From: Pseudo-nitzschia pungens
Taxonomy: Eukaryota; Bacillariophyta; Bacillariophyceae; Bacillariales; Bacillariaceae
Direction of reading: 5' to 3'
Assembly (NCBI GenBank): GCA_037355855.1
Contig: CM074762.1
Coordinates: 1,612,001 to 1,676,000 of the forward strand
DNA length: 64,000 nt
Shown piece by piece: positions 9,919-20,771 of the stretch. Within the stretch, counting starts at the first letter, position 1; every line of letters starts with the position of its first letter. The position numbers and the translations under genes are program-made. A model generated the notes under the pieces. The model did not search any database and was not told the origin of the DNA. It saw nothing but the letters and a program-made list of their open reading frames with translations.

Positions 9919-12589
9919 ATGTACGCTCATTATCAACATTACCAAAATCAAAACCATCAGTACTACCAGCAACAGCAACAGCAACAACTGCAGCCGCCTC
10001 CCCCCGAACACCAAAACCAAATCGTTCCCCCCAACCCAGTGCAAACGTTCACCCAGTACTACAACGGATGGATCCGGCGCGTCAACGAGTTGAAAAATTC
10101 CCTCAGCAGTAAACACCACAGCGAACGCCAAACCATCGAGAGCGACCGCCAGTGGGCCCAGTATTATGCGGAAGAATCCAGCCGGGCGGCGCACCACTTT
10201 CACCAAAATCCACACGCAAAGTCGGCTCCTTTTGCGTTACCACCTGCCCCGCCCAACGCTCTAACCACCCGTGACCACAACCAAAACAACAACTTTAACA
10301 GCAGCAAAAACCATTCCGTGAACAAAACATACGCTTCGGTGGCACGGTCCGCCACAGACAGCAGTGCGAACAACAACAACAACAAAAGATCGACCTCTGC
10401 GTCGACTTCCTCCAGCAACTCAAACAATCCGCCCGGATCGATTACCAGGTACGTCAAGCGAAACATGGAACGCCAAGAAGTACAAAACGATCCGATCTTA
10501 AAGAAACACGTGCAAGCCGAGATCGAAAAGGTGATTGCTGCCGCCATACAGGCAAAGACCCTGCAATCCAAAAACTGGGACCTGGTTCCCTTGATTGCCC
10601 TGCCCGGAGCCGAAACCGGCGGAGCATCTGGTTCCGCACCGACGCCAGCACAGGCATCGGCACCGGCACCGGCACAAGATCGATACCAGCAGCACCAGCA
10701 GTCCTATAATGGACGTCATTATTACGAACACAAATCCTCTGTAGCTCCTTCGCACAAATCAAACTATAATGGTAGTACCGGGAACAACAACGGTTACAAT
10801 TACTACGGATCGAATGCCACCTCTGGCACCAAAGCAGAATCCAATGGTTCATATTATGGTCCTTCTTCCCCTCGCAACAGCAATAATCAAATCCAAAACA
10901 ACAACAACCACTCAACTCACAACTTTCGGCAGCATGCTGGCCACGGCAACAAGCATAACGGCAACTCCCTTTCTTCTTCTCCATTCACAGGTCCAAACAA
11001 AAAACACAGAAACGGAAAGCGTCACCACGACGAAGATACTTCAGTCGCTGGCCACTACGGCCCGGCTACCACAGGCAGCGGCTCGAGTCCTAGGAATTCC
11101 AATAGCAGCAACAAAAAGGCCAAGAAGAACCAGCGGAGGAATCCGGATTCGTTCTCCTCGGCAGGAACGGGCAGCATGTACAACGACGGTCTGGACTATT
11201 CGGAACAAGCAATGGCGAAGCGCGCCAGTCGTTTTTCGGGCCGCGGTGGGATTCGGGAGGCCACCAGCGCCAATGTACGAATCGGCAAGGGCATTTATAG
11301 CGGCGGCAGCAACCACGACAGATATATGGGTAAGGGCACCATCGGAGGTGACGACGTCACGCTCAGCGAGACAGACTTTGAGCAGATGACCGTCAAGGGC
11401 ACATCGACCACTCTGGAAAAGGACTATCTGCGGCTCACCGCGCCTCCTCGTGCCGAATTGGTGCGGCCGCTGGGGATTCTTCAGAAACACCTGCGGAATC
11501 TCCAGTGGGAATATTACGGTTCCGGTAGCACCGAACTATTGTCCGAAAACCAATCCAGTGATGTGCCGTCGGTCTTGAGAGAGAGGATGCAAACACCACA
11601 AACAGGGTGGACGACGACCGACGACGACAGGGAAATGGAGTCTGTGTCCAACGGTAGCTCTGATCGCAGCGGTCGTCGGAAACGTCGTGATTACTTGTGG
11701 TTCTGCAGCCAGCTCAAAGCCATCCGACAGGATTGTACCGTCCAACGAATCCAGGGTGATTTGGCAGTGGATGTGTACGAGACACACGCAAGAATCGCGT
11801 TGCAAGAGGGTGATTTGAATGAGTAGTACGTGTCGCAAAGCTGGGCAATTGTCGTGTCATTCCAAATTCACCAACCTCACAATCTTGTTTGTTGTGTTGT
11901 CCGATACTTTTTTGATCTCGACCAGTAACCAATGCCAGACGCAGCTCAAAGAGCTGTACAAAACTCTCCCGTCCACAGATAGTAGGAATAGAAGCGTTCT
12001 TGTTCGAGACAACAGTAATGAACGCGACTGGAAACACCAACAAGAATTTATTGCGTACAGGCTCTTGTATTATGTTTTTCTCTCCACAAACGAAAAGTAT
12101 TCTGGCGGATCCTCCGATATGTATCACATCATGTTGTCGTTGACGCCAACCGAGCGGAAGCATCCCGCAATAAACCATGCTTTGAAAGTTCGTGAAGCGG
12201 TTGCCTTGTCTGATTATTTTTGGTTCTTTCGTTTGCACAAGACTAGTCCCAATTTGGGAATCTTCCTCACAGAGCTTTTGGTTCCCACTATGCGTTTGCG
12301 AGGGTTGAGACGAATTGCCAAGGCATACCGGCCATCGATCGACCTGAAAGTGTGTTTGGAACAGTTGGGGTTTTGTGACCAAAACCACGGTTTATGCGCC
12401 GACAATGGGGAGAAAACGATTGACGATGGTGCGACGAATGACGGAACAGACGGTGGTAAGATAATGGAAGATGCAAAATCGTGGTTGATGAGTTGTGGTG
12501 GTATCATCGACGGGTCCAAGTTTTTGACCAAGGATAGTGACATCCATGCGCCAGTGACAAAAGATGCAAAAAAGAACTCACTCATATGA
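9919..12589 (+). CDS. LENG8: SAC3/GANP-domain protein of the Thp3/LENG8 type
   Basis: Two exons, 9919-11825 and 11926-12589 (856 aa). The intron (donor GTACGT, acceptor ACCAG) rejoins the family motif as HARIALQEGDLNE-YNQCQTQLKELY. Residues 1-490 are low-complexity (Gln, Asn, Tyr, Ser) with a Gln run near the start. The conserved region begins at ~490 with VKGTSTTLEKDYLRLT, then VRPLGILQKHL, LWFCSQLKAIRQDCTVQRI and AYRLLYYVF, the order seen in human LENG8 and yeast Thp3. Thp3 works with Csn12 in transcription elongation and mRNA processing; a similar nuclear RNA-related role is inferred. The C-terminus ends shortly after a family-like FLTKDSDI, so the gene appears complete. Confidence 0.88.
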
Positions 12590-13025
12590 TGCAGTCCGAG
12601 GTGTGTTCTGGTTCTACGAGATGAATGGGGTCAAGCCTCATGAAGCATTCGATTAGATTTGGTGCAAAATTGCGATCGGAGGAGGAACATCGATTGGGCA
12701 ATGCTTGCGAATTCTGGGAAATGCTCGGGATCGATGCATTCAAACTGTTTTCAACAAAAAAATTCCGTGCATATAAACTTCGCTTAGTTACAGTAACTTT
12801 AAAAATAGTCAGTTATTTTCTTTTCGTCGAAACTCATGCTGCACACTGCACGCAGTCCTCGAACAAAAATCATTTCGATTGTTCTCAGTCGGCAATAGGC
12901 GAAAAGGCATCGATCCATTTATTTAGTGTGGTAAATATTATGATACTTCTAATATAAAATAATTGTATACTCTCATTCTTTGTGAAAACTGATTTTGAAA
13001 CAATGCGCTGCGCTTGGAACCCTTT
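12590..13025. other. Convergent 3' intergenic region
   Basis: About 430 bases between the 3' ends of two convergent genes. It becomes AT-rich towards 12960. Probably 3' UTRs; nothing else is seen. Confidence 0.5.
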
Positions 13026-13706
13026 TCAGAGCCCATTGTCTCGTCGACGGCAATTCTCGACGGCGCGGTAGAGGCTCCGCATGGTTTTCGTCCGCGGATC
13101 CCACGGTCCGAAGGTAAAATTGACCGGTGCATCCGTGGGAAACCGATCCACGGACGACGCGGACGACGGCACCAGCGACAAAACCTGTTGGCACAATTGG
13201 GACACCGCTCGGTCTCGTTCGGCAGCGGCTTCCGCGGTGGTGGGGGAGTAAAGGAGTCGGTCTCCCCCACCCTTCCGAACGGAAATCACTTCGCCGGTGC
13301 CACGGTTCGTCGCGGCCGCGGTCGTGGCTGCCGCGTCCGCCGCCACCTTTTCGAGGTAATGGCTCGAGCCGCACAGGGTTCCCACCACCAATCCGACCTG
13401 GGCCGCGCCCACCGCCAAGACGGGGGTGACGACCAGATCCACGAATCCCCGGAAGGGACCGCGGGGCCCCGCCAGGCCCAGCACCGATCCCCGGAGGGGC
13501 GTCAGCAGCAACCCCGTGGCGGCGAAAGAAGCCGCGCCCTGCCACGTGCCGGGCGGGACCCATCGCTCCGTTTCCGCGGGATCGTGTCGTTCGCGAAAAA
13601 ACTTTCGTATCCGATCGGCGGCCTCCATGGCCTCGATGAGCGAGAGAGACTTTCCCACCGAATCGTCGTTCGTTGGCGACAACGGCGGAGACGACGAGGG
13701 AGTCAT
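13026..13706 (-). CDS. Small protein with two hydrophobic stretches, function unknown
   Basis: 226 residues from the ATG at 13706; this start is chosen because a six-base ACAACT repeat lies directly upstream and looks untranslated. An amphipathic segment (LIEAMEAADRIRKFFRERHD) is followed by WVPPGTWQGAAS and two hydrophobic Gly/Ala/Val-rich stretches (residues ~60-85 and ~90-125) that could be membrane-inserting. The C-terminal part is soluble-looking, with DAPVNFTFGPWDPRT. The region is GC-rich compared with its flanks, which supports coding on this strand; the antisense frames are probably shadows. No family was recognised. Confidence 0.6.
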   Translation of the reverse strand: MTPSSSPPLSPTNDDSVGKSLSLIEAMEAADRIRKFFRERHDPAETERWVPPGTWQGAASFAATGLLLTPLRGSVLGLAGPRGPFRGFVDLVVTPVLAVGAAQVGLVVGTLCGSSHYLEKVAADAAATTAAATNRGTGEVISVRKGGGDRLLYSPTTAEAAAERDRAVSQLCQQVLSLVPSSASSVDRFPTDAPVNFTFGPWDPRTKTMRSLYRAVENCRRRDNGL

Positions 13707-14610
13707 GGTCAATCGCTCGTTCGTAGTTGTAGTTGTAGTTGTAGTTGTCGTTGTAGTTGTACACAGTGTGGTCTGGATGCGGGATTTCGGATAGATCTGG
13801 ATGGAGAGACAACAAATCTTATCGTTATCGCACACCAGGAGGTTTGGGTAAGATTACCGGTGCATGCGCATCATTGTCGCAACGAAGAATGGAAAAATTC
13901 CAATTTTTTGAAAACGAAGTCCGAACCGATTGATGATTCATTCGTTCATTCGTTCATTCATTCCTTCATTCATTCGTGACTACAGTCGTAGCGAGTCGTG
14001 ATCTGTTATCATCAGTCAGTGGTAAACCTTACTAGCTATCGTCTAAGGAGTTTTCATGCAACGAGACTGCCATGATCTCTAGATTGCTATCAACAATACT
14101 AATACGATGTCATCTCTAGAGGTGGCTCGGTGATTCTGAATCGGATGATGAGTAATGATGCTGCTGTCAAAGATCAATGTTTCCGTCCATTGCCGAAGCT
14201 AGAACTGCAGCATTGACGATACCGTACAGTACTGATTGCGACAGGAATTCTGATGGGCTACATTCTTCGTCTCTGTTTCAAAGCTATGGTACTAGTGACG
14301 CAGTCGTATTCAACTCCTAATTATGTGTAAGGTATGCGAGTCAATACTAAAATCTACATCAAATTGAGTTTTGGTTTCTTTTCTTTTCTGTGTACAATGT
14401 GCTCTAAATGTAATGTCGTTGACGATGAAAGTAAATATTGGTAGACTGTTCGGCCATCCTGCAATGAGGTCGATCTACTTTCCGTCCGTTTCTCCTCCAA
14501 TCCTCAGTAAGGATCACACATTTGTGGCAACGCTGACCAAGGAACGTGCGGTCGCATCTGTAAACAAAGTAAGGAACCGCAACCGTTCGCAGTTCTCGTT
14601 CGCTCTAAAT
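13707..14610. other. Intergenic region with microsatellites
   Basis: Contains the (ACAACT)n tract on the minus strand (about 13722-13760) and a TTCA/TTCG tetranucleotide tract at about 13932-13976. No coding frame is supported. Confidence 0.5.
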
Positions 14611-15425
14611 TTAGAAATATTCATCGGCTTCCAGGAATCCAGTTTTGGTGGGTTTCATGCAAGGAAGCCAGGGGATCTGACAAAGAACAACGTGTCCCAG
14701 GATCTCGGCATCGGCCGGAAGCTGGTCTCGGGTGGGGAATGCTCCGATGACCAATTCATCGTTTCCCGGAACGTCGAGGACCAAGAATCTTCGCTCCGCG
14801 AATCGGTTCGCGGCTCTGTCGACGAGGGTGACGATATCGACCGGCTCCTTCAACACATCGGGCAGGGGGACCGAGAGCGCCGTGTGCTCGGCAATAATAA
14901 CAACGGGGTCCTCGCAGGTAGCAACGGCGTTGTTGCCCTCGATGGCAACCGTTCCGAGCTGGGGTCCGTCCGGATCGCTAAAATCGTACGTCCATTGGCC
15001 AGGTTCGGGTTGCGGTTCCGAGGTCACGGCGAAAAATTCTTCTCTCGTCAATCCGGGGTACGCGCCAGCAATCTTTGGGATGGGTTAGAAACGTAGAGGC
15101 ACATGGGCACGGTTTCGACAACGACGTCGTTGGCGACGACGACGACGACGACTACCGAACACGGGAAACCAAACCATCCATCTGCAACACGAAGGACGGT
15201 CCTCGAATACCTTACCTGAATAATGCGGGGAGCGTAGTAATCTTGGTCCAGTTGTCGCAGGGGCAAGAAGCAAGATTGTTGACCGTGGAGGCTTCCGATG
15301 GAATCCTCACCGACCGAGGACTGCAGCCGGAAGAGGTCCTGCTTGGACACCGTCGATTTTGCCGGAACCCAGGCGAGAGCCGCGGGAGCCAGGCATCCCA
15401 ATACAATTGCGAAAAGCTTGGCCAT
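14611..15425 (-). CDS. Probable plastid-targeted conserved protein, function unknown
   Basis: Two exons, 15425-15216 and 15072-14611 (223 aa), joined across a 143-nt intron (donor GTAAGG, acceptor CCAAAG) so that YYAPRIIQ continues into IAGAYPGLTREEFF. Residues 1-18 form a hydrophobic signal peptide ending APAALA followed by W. This resembles the diatom plastid motif in which an aromatic residue follows the cleavage site (ASA|F), so import into the complex plastid is inferred. The mature part contains DFSDPDGPQLGTVAIEG and a well-conserved-looking DPVVIIAEHTALSVPLP. No enzyme family was recognised. Without the intron the first exon runs into unrelated sequence. Confidence 0.7.
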
Positions 15426-17013
15426 CGTGTTCGTAATTATCTCAATAACTTTCGGATGGGATGTGGACTGCGAGTCAGAAACAATCCGGGTTGTCTGATT
15501 TTTCGTCGGGCTTGGTCGTCTCTGTAGAAGTTTATCTCCCCGCTCGAGGGCCGAGTCGAGCTCTCTTACGAAGCCTTAGCCTCTGTTTGAAGTACGGTAG
15601 GAGTGCCGTCCGGCAGTACCAGAACGTATGAGTAGCCGTAGTACTCGTACGGTCTCTCCGTATGGTAACATCACTTTGCGTGTCAAGCATCTCGAGTCCA
15701 ACATCGTACGAGTAAGTTACTCGTACCGGTAAGACTTTACAACATCCCACTTGGGAACGATCGTTTTTCTGTTCGAGAGAGGATTTTTTGATTTTCATTT
15801 ACGTCAGAACTTCGATAAGTTACACGTGGAGCAAAAAATGCAAACGCGAACGTTTGTTGATTGTTGGGATGAGAACGAAGAACTACTCGTAATGCACGAT
15901 AATATTATGATCATCCTAGTATGCGTACCGGTAAGGTTATTCCAATACCCTAACCTTACTACGTTAACGTTCCGAAGTCACTCTAATACGTTCCAACGTT
16001 CCAAGAACCTTGCACCAAGGTCGCTTATGATAATACACCTAGTGGTTATTCGTCTTCCTCTTTTCCACACTCAGACAAAATATTTAGAGGCTTTCCAATG
16101 TTGCTAATGGTGTAGTCTTTGCCGGAGCTACATACCCCAGCGTCGTAGCAGTCTGCAGAACAGCACAATATCAACAGCATCCAGCACTTTTAATTGACAT
16201 TGGTGTGCTGTATCGTGCTACAAGATTAAGTATGCTAACACAGCCCTCACTCCTTCATCTTCGTTTTCAAAGACACCTAATTACGACATCCATCACCCAT
16301 CACCCACATGCCCACCGATTCGACCGATTCTTTCTTTGTAACTCTACGGGCGTTTGCAATAACGTACGATCAGTACTTGTAGACTTACTGTGTTCCAACA
16401 CTTCGTGCGCTGTTGTTGTTGTTGTTGTTGTTGCCTCTCTGCTGTTAGTATTGATGTCATCCTCATTCACAGGACTGATGAGAAGCAAGTAGTGCGTGGA
16501 GGCAGGGAAGGAAAAAACATTGGTGTTCCTCGACAGAGGTTGTCACCGTGTACCCAGTATGGGATACGAAAAGATTCATTTTGTTATGTTGCTGTACGTG
16601 AAGTGTGCCCATTCGGTTCCAAACATACAGCTATTCCATGCTGTGCTGTGCAGCACGACAGTTGGCAGATTTTGGTTGCCAAACCGAGTACGCAAGGAAA
16701 AGTCGTGTTGTTTTCTGTCCGAAAGTGCCTCGTGGTGCATAACTAGTGATTTACTGCATAAAGTACAATTGTATTTGATCTAGTCGTCGACAGAACGCTA
16801 GACGGCAGATGACGCGATTGTTGAGTACGAAAACAGAACAATGGTTTTTCTGCGGAAAGGTTCAGAGAACGTGCAGTGTAGACAACATGCGTCGTTGGCT
16901 ACTGTAGTGCAAGCCAGGATCTTAACAAAATCCCATGTTCTCTCACAAAGTTACATGGTCGGCAGAACGCGTCAATTTTGTTCCGTTCCACTCATCCGAG
17001 TACCCGCAACGTC
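15426..17013. other. Intergenic region, no supported gene
   Basis: About 1.6 kb. A TGTTGTTGT microsatellite lies near 16410-16433 and a few GTAAGGTTA-type words lie near 15710-15960. The longest frames are low-quality and have no domain. Confidence 0.5.
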
Positions 17014-19809
17014 TTATCCAAACGCAAATTCGTCATCGTCTTGTGTGAGATCGAGTACCTTGGCCCTCGCCGTGGTCTTGGTGGGCGTTGCGCTTCTGCG
17101 GCGCCTGCGAAAGGGACTCTTGGATCCCGGGGATCGCGCAGAAGCGATCGTCGCGGTTTCGGTTTTGATTTTGGTTTTGGATTCGGCCCTGCCCGTGGCC
17201 GACGCCGATCTCGACCGTCGCGTGCTGCGACCGGAAGGAGATCGTCCCCGAGCCGGTTTTTCCCGGGAGGCCGCGGAATCTTTCTCCTCGGAGAGCGTCT
17301 TTTTGGTTTGGGTTCGAGTTCGGGTTCGGGCGCGGTTGGTGGAGGTTCGTTTCGTGCTTGCCCGTGTTCCCGCGCGAGTCGAAGGCTTGGCATCGTCCCC
17401 GGACGGATCGGAGGAAGCATCGGAGGAGGCATCGTCATGATCGTCGTCGTCGTCATTGTCAGTGTCATGATCGTCGTCGACCACGAGAATCTCCGTTGGT
17501 TTCTTGTCGGTCGCAGATTTGTTCCGAGCCCCCGCTTCTGTCTTCTTGGAGGGTTGTCGCTTGCTCCGTGAATTCTTCGCCGATGCATTCTTCCGCGAGC
17601 TCCCTTTCTTGTCCACTGCTGCTGCCGAAACGGGTTCGTCTTCGTCTTTGTCTTCGCTGCTCGCGTCCCCGCTCTCGTGATTCGATGAGCCATCGTCTTC
17701 TTGTTCGTCTTCGTCTTCTTCTTCTTCCACGTATCTCTTTTTCGTCATGGATGCTTGTCGCCTCGGAGCCGATCGTGTCTTTGTGGCCGAACCCATAGTG
17801 GCATCCAAGGACGAGGACGCGGAAAGCGTGCCGACATTAGTTTTTCTTCGCTTGGACGATGCAATGGCAAAGGACGCGTCCGAATCGTCGTCGTCGTCGT
17901 CGTCGTCGAAGCTGTTGTTGTCGTTGCTGTTGTTGCTGTTGTGATTGTGTTCGTCGCTGTGGCGCTCGCTTTCCGATGGGTCATCGGAAGAGGAATCGAT
18001 CGACTCGACAATGGTTCGTTTCCTGTTTCGAGCCCTGGGTTTGGTCACCGGGGCAGCCCCAAAGTCCAAGGAATTGCCACTGCCGTTCCTTGTGTCCTTG
18101 GAATTGTCTCCGTCGTTCTTGTGGTTGTGGTTGTATTTGCTGCTGTGGTGATTCGACCAAATCGGAACCTTATCGCAAGGACCCCCCCGGGTTTGGTTTG
18201 CGTTGGCCTTTGCGTCTCGGGATTTCTGATTGGAAGCACTGCTGCTCCTGCTCCGCATGGCACCGTCGATGGTTCGCTCTGATCCACCGTAGTGAGCAAA
18301 GACAGGGGGTGATACCGATGGTGATACCGATGGGGATACCGATGGTAATGATGCTTTGTTATTGGTATTGTTACTGTCGTTGTCGTTGTCGTTGTCCTCC
18401 TCCCCAGGTGTCGGGCTTGTCGGATCGGAATTCTTGGCCATGCTCGGGGACCGCGACGATTCGGAGGAGGCATCGCTCTTCGTCTTCGTTGAAGCGGTCG
18501 CAATCGGCTTTGATGGCGGCGACGACTCTCCGCTCACCGCGCCGCCGTCATCTTCCCACCTCGGAATGCCAAAGACAATGGCAGACGAAAAAATCGTCTG
18601 CGAGAGTGGAACCCAAAAAAACCAAAAGGCTGACGAAATGAGACGCGCCATGTTACGCACGCAAGGCAGCCCGACGCAATGCAACGCCAGGCAGCACGGC
18701 CCGGCGAATGCAATACCGCAACGCCTCGCAACGCAATGCAATAGAATGCAACAAAAACTGTGATTCCGCAAACCAGACCATTAGGATTGCGACCACCGAA
18801 TGCGAATGCCTCGCACGGTACTGTTTCTGTTTCTGTTTGCCTCCAACACACACAAATACACACAAATACACACGACACACGGTGTTCGTCGTACCTTGCA
18901 CTGAACCGTCCCCTTTCTCTTGTTGGAACAGGAGAGGGCGAGATATTTTGAGGTGGTCGGGATCTTTTTTCCCGAAAAGACGAGACTCTTGCGCAAATGG
19001 GAAAACGGAATCCGGAAGGACGGGGTGTCCGTTCTCAGTCCCTCCAGTCGTCCCAGGGTGGTGGTGTTCGGAAGAGTGCTGCTGCCCGCGGCGGTGCTCG
19101 AGGAACCCGCGGCTTCCGCGGTGCCAACTGCGACAGCTGCAGATGCAGCTGCAGATGCAACGGATGCATCCTCTGTTGCATCTGCGGTTGCAGCTGCTTT
19201 TTCCTCCTTCGTTGTTGTCGGCTCGTCGATTTCGCTCTTGTTCTCGGCACCAGCCATGGCATTATCATCAGCGTCAGCATCAGCATCAGCATCAGCATCA
19301 ACATTGGCATTGGAACCACGCAGATTCCTGCTGCTGCTGCTGCTCCTGCTGTTGTTGCCAAACGAAAAGGCCCCCGGAAAGACCAGGAGGAGCTTGCCCT
19401 TTCCCTTGTCGATCTGGAACGGTGCGCAGGCCGATCGCGCCAGCTGAATGTCCGATCCGCTGCAGCTCTGGCGCAGCAGGGATCCGGGCCGCAGTGCCGA
19501 TGCTTCTTCCGGAAAGCCCGGGGGAAAGGACGCCACGGGCCACTCGGCGGGGAGTTCTTCGGTTGCTCGTTGCTGTTGCTGTTGTTGCTGCCGCTGCTTT
19601 TTCGCGCTCCCCTCGGCGGTGTTCCGTTTCAGGGTAACGGTCACCGTGACTCCTCCCGATTTGGTTCGGGACTTGGCCCTGGCTTTTGACGCCGCCGATG
19701 GGGTCGGCTTGACGACGGTCTTGCCGCGTTTTGCTGCCACCGATCGCTTCTTGGCCGCAGCGGTCTTGGTCTTGGTCTTTGCCTTTGCACTGGAAGAAGA
19801 CGGCGCCAT
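17014..19809 (-). CDS. Disordered nuclear-type protein with an unrecognised domain split by an intron
   Basis: Two exons, 19809-18895 and 18597-17014 (832 aa as joined). The 297-nt intron has donor AAG|GTACGA and acceptor CTCGCAG, both in phase 0, linking KGTVQCK to TIFSSAIVFGIPRW. The N-terminus is Lys/Ala-rich and basic. Ordered parts follow: CSGSDIQLARSACAPFQI, GKLLLVFPGAFSFG, then after a low-complexity insert LGRLEGLRTDTPSFRIPF and KKIPTTSKYLALSC. Together these resemble a beta-rich domain interrupted by Ser and Asp/Ala tracts. The second exon is almost wholly charged and disordered, alternating acidic (DDDDDDDD, EEEEDEDE) and basic blocks. It ends in VLDLTQDDDEFAFG, a good match to a SUMO-interaction motif. 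A chromatin or nucleolar role is a guess. The ATG at 19809 was chosen because an upstream in-frame extension is microsatellite-encoded. Confidence 0.6.
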
Positions 19810-20771
19810 GGCTGGAACCAGAAATGAAACCAGAACTGGAACTGGAACTGGAACCGAAAGCGAAAGCGAAAGCGAAAGCGGAACGATTGATTCGATTCGA
19901 TTCGATTCGATTCGATTCGATTCGATCCGATGCGATCCGATGCGATCAAATGCTATCAAATGCGATGAGGTGCGATTCGACTGTTACTGCGCTGCTCTTT
20001 GTCCTTCCTCTTGTGCTCTCATCCGCATGCTCTGATCTGATTGGTTATTGCGGCACTGAATTAATTCCTTCCAGTATTCTTTTTTGTTACAATACCGTAC
20101 GAATGTATTGCTTTATTGCTATTTCGTTTGGTGCGATTTCAGAGTGTGGAGAACAAAAGATGACAGCGGGAAGGGAATGAAAAACAAGAAGTCCGTACCG
20201 GTACGTAGCGTAAGGTTTACCGTAATTACGCGTAGTAAGTTAAGATTACTCGTACCGGAAGCTAATTATTACTTCTACTTCACTTTATACGGGTACCGGT
20301 AATCTTACGGTAGTAAGATTAGTTTTCCAATGCTCAAAATGCCATGCTCAAACTGCTCAATCAATGCTAATCATCGAGTCTCAAAACAGCGAAACCTACC
20401 GGAGCGTGAGACTACCGATGCAATACTCTACGACATTGTCTCGTAGCTCGTACAAGTTTTTTCCGCAGAGTGATGGACACTTCTTCGATAAACCTTACTG
20501 TCTCTTTGCCTGTCTGTCATTCCGTAAGCTTCTCGACAGGCTCAACTCTTTTAGAGTTTTTTTTTTTAAACTAAGATTATTGTAAAAGCATAAAAGTATC
20601 GTACCTCTTACAGCTACTTGTACGCATGCCAACCTTGTCAAGTAAGATTACTTGTACACGTACAAGTAAGCCTTTTAATCAAAAATAAATAATATAGCAC
20701 GATAAAGATTTCAGATTACGGCGCGAAATTCGAAATTATCGGTACCAAGAATCTCAAAATCAGAAAACTTT
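19810..20771. other. Intergenic region with GAAAGC and ATTCG microsatellites
   Basis: An AACTGG/GAAAGC tract (19830-19880) is followed by about seven copies of ATTCG (19888-19925) and degenerate GATGCGATC units to 19970. Words such as GTAAGGTTTACCG and ACCGGTAATCTTAC occur at 20190-20310. No gene. Confidence 0.6.

Noticed and set aside
11819..12589. Independent 256-residue gene starting at 11819
   Set aside because: Its start lies in the intron of the LENG8-like gene. Splicing at 11826-11925 restores the family motif and merges it as exon 2.
13014..13979. 321-codon plus-strand frame
   Set aside because: Antisense to the 226-residue hydrophobic protein. Composition is Arg/Gly/His-rich, as expected for a shadow of GC-rich coding DNA.
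16205..16783. Overlapping frames of about 95-118 codons
   Set aside because: Low-complexity CTG/GTT runs and no conserved motif; treated as intergenic.
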